Source of the DNA: Ruminococcaceae bacterium UBA5408
GTDB lineage: Bacteria; Bacillota; Clostridia; Oscillospirales; Acutalibacteraceae
NCBI GenBank assembly: GCA_002407645.1
Contig: DHNU01000077.1
Location: 1-6,382 of the forward strand
DNA length: 6,382 bases
Direction: 5' to 3'
The notes beneath the pieces were generated by a model, which was not told where the DNA came from, ran no database searches, and saw only the letters and a program-made list of their open reading frames with translations. Below are positions 5,265 through 6,382 of the stretch, piece after piece (the stretch's first letter is position 1; each line of letters begins with the position of its first letter). A program made the translations under genes and the position numbers.

Positions 5265-5309
5265 AAAAAACAGGGCACACCGGCCGTTAAGACCGGTGTG
5301 CCCATTTTT
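5265..5309. terminator. Bidirectional terminator between tRNA-Thr and the phage genes
   Basis: Perfect 11-bp GC-rich stem, GGGCACACCGG (5273-5283) with CCGGTGTGCCC (5293-5303), and a 9-base loop. On the plus strand ATTTTT follows (5304-5309), ending the tRNA-Asp/Thr transcript. On the minus strand TGTTTTTT follows (5272-5265), ending the phage lysis transcript. Its plus-strand T-run touches the stop codon of the holin-like gene. Confidence 0.93.
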
Positions 5310-5602
5310 CATGCCTGTTTTGATGTCTTGCCTGCTTCTGCCGCGGCTTTAGCGCCGGTACCGCCAGTAGCTGTACGCGTATCCGCCCCTGCGCCGCCGT
5401 TTACGGTTACGCTTGCGCTGTCTACAAGTCCTTCGCCGACTATGTAAGCTATAACCGTTGCGCCGGCCATAACGATGGCCGTTATCTGCGATGCCTGATT
5501 CTCGGTGCCGCCCATGGCGGCTATGAGCAAAGCGATAAACGACGCTGCGGCCGTCCAGAATTTACGTGATGTGAGTTTACGTTTCCAGTCGATTTTATCC
5601 AT
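5309..5602 (-). CDS. Phage holin-like membrane protein
   Basis: Small protein of 97 residues: a short basic N terminus (MDKIDWKRKLTSRKFW), a first hydrophobic segment at about 15-30, a turn with GGTENQASQ, a second hydrophobic segment at about 38-56 ending IVGEGLVD, and a hydrophilic Gly/Ala/Thr-rich tail (66-97). The WKRKLTSRKFW...GEGLVD pattern resembles small holins of phages from gut Clostridia; I recognise the type but cannot name the family with certainty. Holins form membrane holes that release the endolysin. It is the last gene of the cassette, downstream of the endolysin and the coiled-coil protein, 33 bases after the latter. ATG start with AGAGGT (5609-5614) six bases ahead. The low-complexity tail is unusual and may be fast-evolving. 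Confidence 0.75.
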   Translation of the reverse strand: MDKIDWKRKLTSRKFWTAAASFIALLIAAMGGTENQASQITAIVMAGATVIAYIVGEGLVDSASVTVNGGAGADTRTATGGTGAKAAAEAGKTSKQA

Positions 5603-5635
5603 AAAAGTACCTCTTTCCGCCGGCTGTGCCGGCTA

Positions 5636-5920
5636 TTATTTTTTGTCGCCGACGATTTCGTCGATACGGTGGTGTGCCTGCTTTGCGGAACTTTCAACTG
5701 CCGTAAGGCGCTCGCCGTGCTCTGTAAGCGCGGTATTTATTTTCGCAAGTTCCGTATTTGTTCCCGAAACGCTTGATTTTATATCGTCCAATTTAGTGTT
5801 TACCGTCCCTTTCCACTCACCGTCGTTAAGGATTTTTTTATCCCTCCCGCTTAGCCAGCCTGCAAGGCCGACAAAGCACCCTACTAACGCGATAATAATG
5901 CCTATATCCACTGCGCCCAT
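5636..5920 (-). CDS. Membrane-anchored coiled-coil phage protein
   Basis: 94 residues. An N-terminal hydrophobic segment (about 5-24, IGIIIALVGCFVGLAGWL) is followed by GRDKK and a heptad-rich helical region from about 38 to 90, suggesting a coiled coil: TKLDDIKSSV, then ELAKINTAL, ERLTAVESSA and HHRIDEIV. Such proteins often sit beside holins in phages of Clostridia. They resemble XhlA (hemolysin-like) in size and composition, but XhlA has its membrane segment at the C terminus, so this is not a straightforward XhlA. A role in lysis, as holin partner or regulator, is inferred from position between endolysin and holin. Its ATG lies 15 bases after the endolysin stop; GAGGTG (5932-5937) overlaps that stop and is rather far (11 bases) from the ATG. 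Confidence 0.75.
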   Translation of the reverse strand: MGAVDIGIIIALVGCFVGLAGWLSGRDKKILNDGEWKGTVNTKLDDIKSSVSGTNTELAKINTALTEHGERLTAVESSAKQAHHRIDEIVGDKK

Positions 5921-5935
5921 TTTACCCGCGTCACC

Positions 5936-6382
5936 TCACTTTACCTTTGCTTTAAACCTGATAAGCATGTCTTCGCCGGGCGCAGCGGTATAAATGCCTG
6001 TTTCCGTACCTGATCCGCCGCAGAAAAACAGATGGTAAAAATAGTCGTTCCCGTCGCGCCTGCAGAAAAACAGGGCCGCGACTTTTGGGTTGCCCGTGGA
6101 AACATCAGGTGTTTTATCACATGTAACTTTGAAAGTGTAGACATCGCCGGAAGGCTTAACCACATCTATTGTCGTGTCGATTTTAACTGCTGTCCGCGGC
6201 GGCTTAGTATACCCGTTATACCCCCCGGCCTGTATCATTGCCGGATAGTCACGGAACGACACATCCAAATCAACGCTTCCGCTTATGCCCGCTACCTGCC
6301 CCTTGCTGCCCGTCTGCTGTATGCCGCATGGATAATCCGGGTCGCCGGAGTAGTCCGCAAGCCATACATCATACTTTTTGAC
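5936..6382 (-). CDS. GH25 muramidase (endolysin), C-terminal part
   Basis: The visible 148 residues are open to the window edge, so the N terminus with the first catalytic residues is missing. Residues 4-46 match the end of a glycoside hydrolase family 25 lysozyme: YDVWLADYSG, then GIQQTGSKGQVAGISG, then VDLDVSF with the conserved Asp38; compare WQYTSSGKVPGIKGNVDLN in known members. GH25 enzymes cut the beta-1,4 bond between MurNAc and GlcNAc in peptidoglycan. Residues about 58-148 form a separate, beta-rich-looking domain (DVYTFKVTCDKTP, then ALFFCRRDGNDYFYHLFF, then GIYTAAPGEDMLIRFKAKVK) that I cannot assign to a named family; a cell-wall-binding role is likely by position. A TTG at residue 39 (base 6268) is in frame but splits the GH25 fold, so it is not the start. 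First of three lysis genes. Confidence 0.85.
   Translation of the reverse strand, partial: VKKYDVWLADYSGDPDYPCGIQQTGSKGQVAGISGSVDLDVSFRDYPAMIQAGGYNGYTKPPRTAVKIDTTIDVVKPSGDVYTFKVTCDKTPDVSTGNPKVAALFFCRRDGNDYFYHLFFCGGSGTETGIYTAAPGEDMLIRFKAKVK

Larger units (their letters stand above)
5226..6382 (-). mobile_element. Prophage end with lysis cassette (partial)
   Basis: Composition changes sharply past tRNA-Thr: 43 of 60 bases in 5341-5400 are G or C, against 21 of 60 in 2701-2760. The three genes are a GH25 endolysin (C-terminal part), a membrane-anchored coiled-coil protein and a holin-like protein, all on the minus strand and ending at the tRNA. This fits a prophage whose attP lay next to the lysis module. 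The left boundary is inferred to be in or just past the tRNA-Thr 3' end; the right boundary is outside the window. A degraded phage remnant cannot be excluded. Confidence 0.75.

Noticed and set aside
5045..5266. Plus-strand reading frame of 73 codons across the tRNA pair
   Set aside because: It consists of the tRNA-Asp and tRNA-Thr sequences read as codons; no ribosome-binding site and no protein-like composition.
5090..5305. Minus-strand reading frame of 71 codons with IRTRDLVLTKDVL and RIGIEPTTSSVTG
   Set aside because: It is the antisense of tRNA-Asp and tRNA-Thr plus the terminator. Such peptides are a well-known misannotation over tRNA pairs.
5505..5993. Plus-strand reading frame of 162 codons
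   Set aside because: It runs opposite to three clear phage genes (holin-like, coiled-coil, endolysin), has no supporting motif, and its length is explained by the high GC content.
5936..6268. Separate 110-residue phage protein starting at an internal TTG
   Set aside because: The frame is open to the window edge, and the residues upstream (YDVWLADYSG and following) complete a GH25 muramidase end, so it is the tail of a longer gene.

Overview
The window reads as chromosome of a low-GC anaerobic member of the Bacillota, most likely class Clostridia. Three things point there: L27 carries the N-terminal extension cleaved by Prp, with prp lying between rplU and rpmA; a clostridial CD1247-type zinc-ribbon gene is present; and all promoters fit a SigA consensus. 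All host protein genes are on the minus strand. Three tRNA genes are on the plus strand.

Reading the minus strand from about 4640 down to 1, the layout is: rpsU (S21, own promoter and terminator); yqeG (HAD-IIIA phosphatase); aroQ (type II 3-dehydroquinase); efp (elongation factor P); a CD1247-like acidic zinc-ribbon protein; a terminator; then rplU-prp-rpmA (L21, L27-processing protease, L27) behind a strong promoter and a structured L21-type leader; a second terminator; and finally obgE with its own promoter, cut by the window edge after 292 residues. The theme is translation and ribosome biogenesis: S21, L21, L27, the Prp protease that matures L27, the Obg GTPase that works on the 50S subunit, and EF-P. 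One shikimate-pathway enzyme is embedded among them.

On the plus strand are tRNA-Trp(CCA), with a promoter divergent from rpsU, and a tRNA-Asp(GTC)-tRNA-Thr(GGT) pair behind a perfect-consensus promoter. A two-way terminator closes the tRNA unit.

From about 5226 to the right edge the base composition rises sharply and the content becomes phage-like, again on the minus strand: the C-terminal part of a GH25 muramidase (endolysin) with an unassigned C-terminal domain, a small membrane-anchored coiled-coil protein, and a two-segment holin-like protein. This is a lysis cassette lying directly against the 3' end of tRNA-Thr. I read it as the lysis end of a prophage integrated at that tRNA; the integrase and second att copy would be outside the window.

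No clearly novel system is visible. The points most worth a second look are the prophage/tRNA-Thr junction, the endolysin's C-terminal domain, the two-protein membrane partner set of the lysis cassette, the acidic Cys-rich tail of the CD1247-like protein, and the terminator/promoter overlap that uncouples obgE from rpmA.
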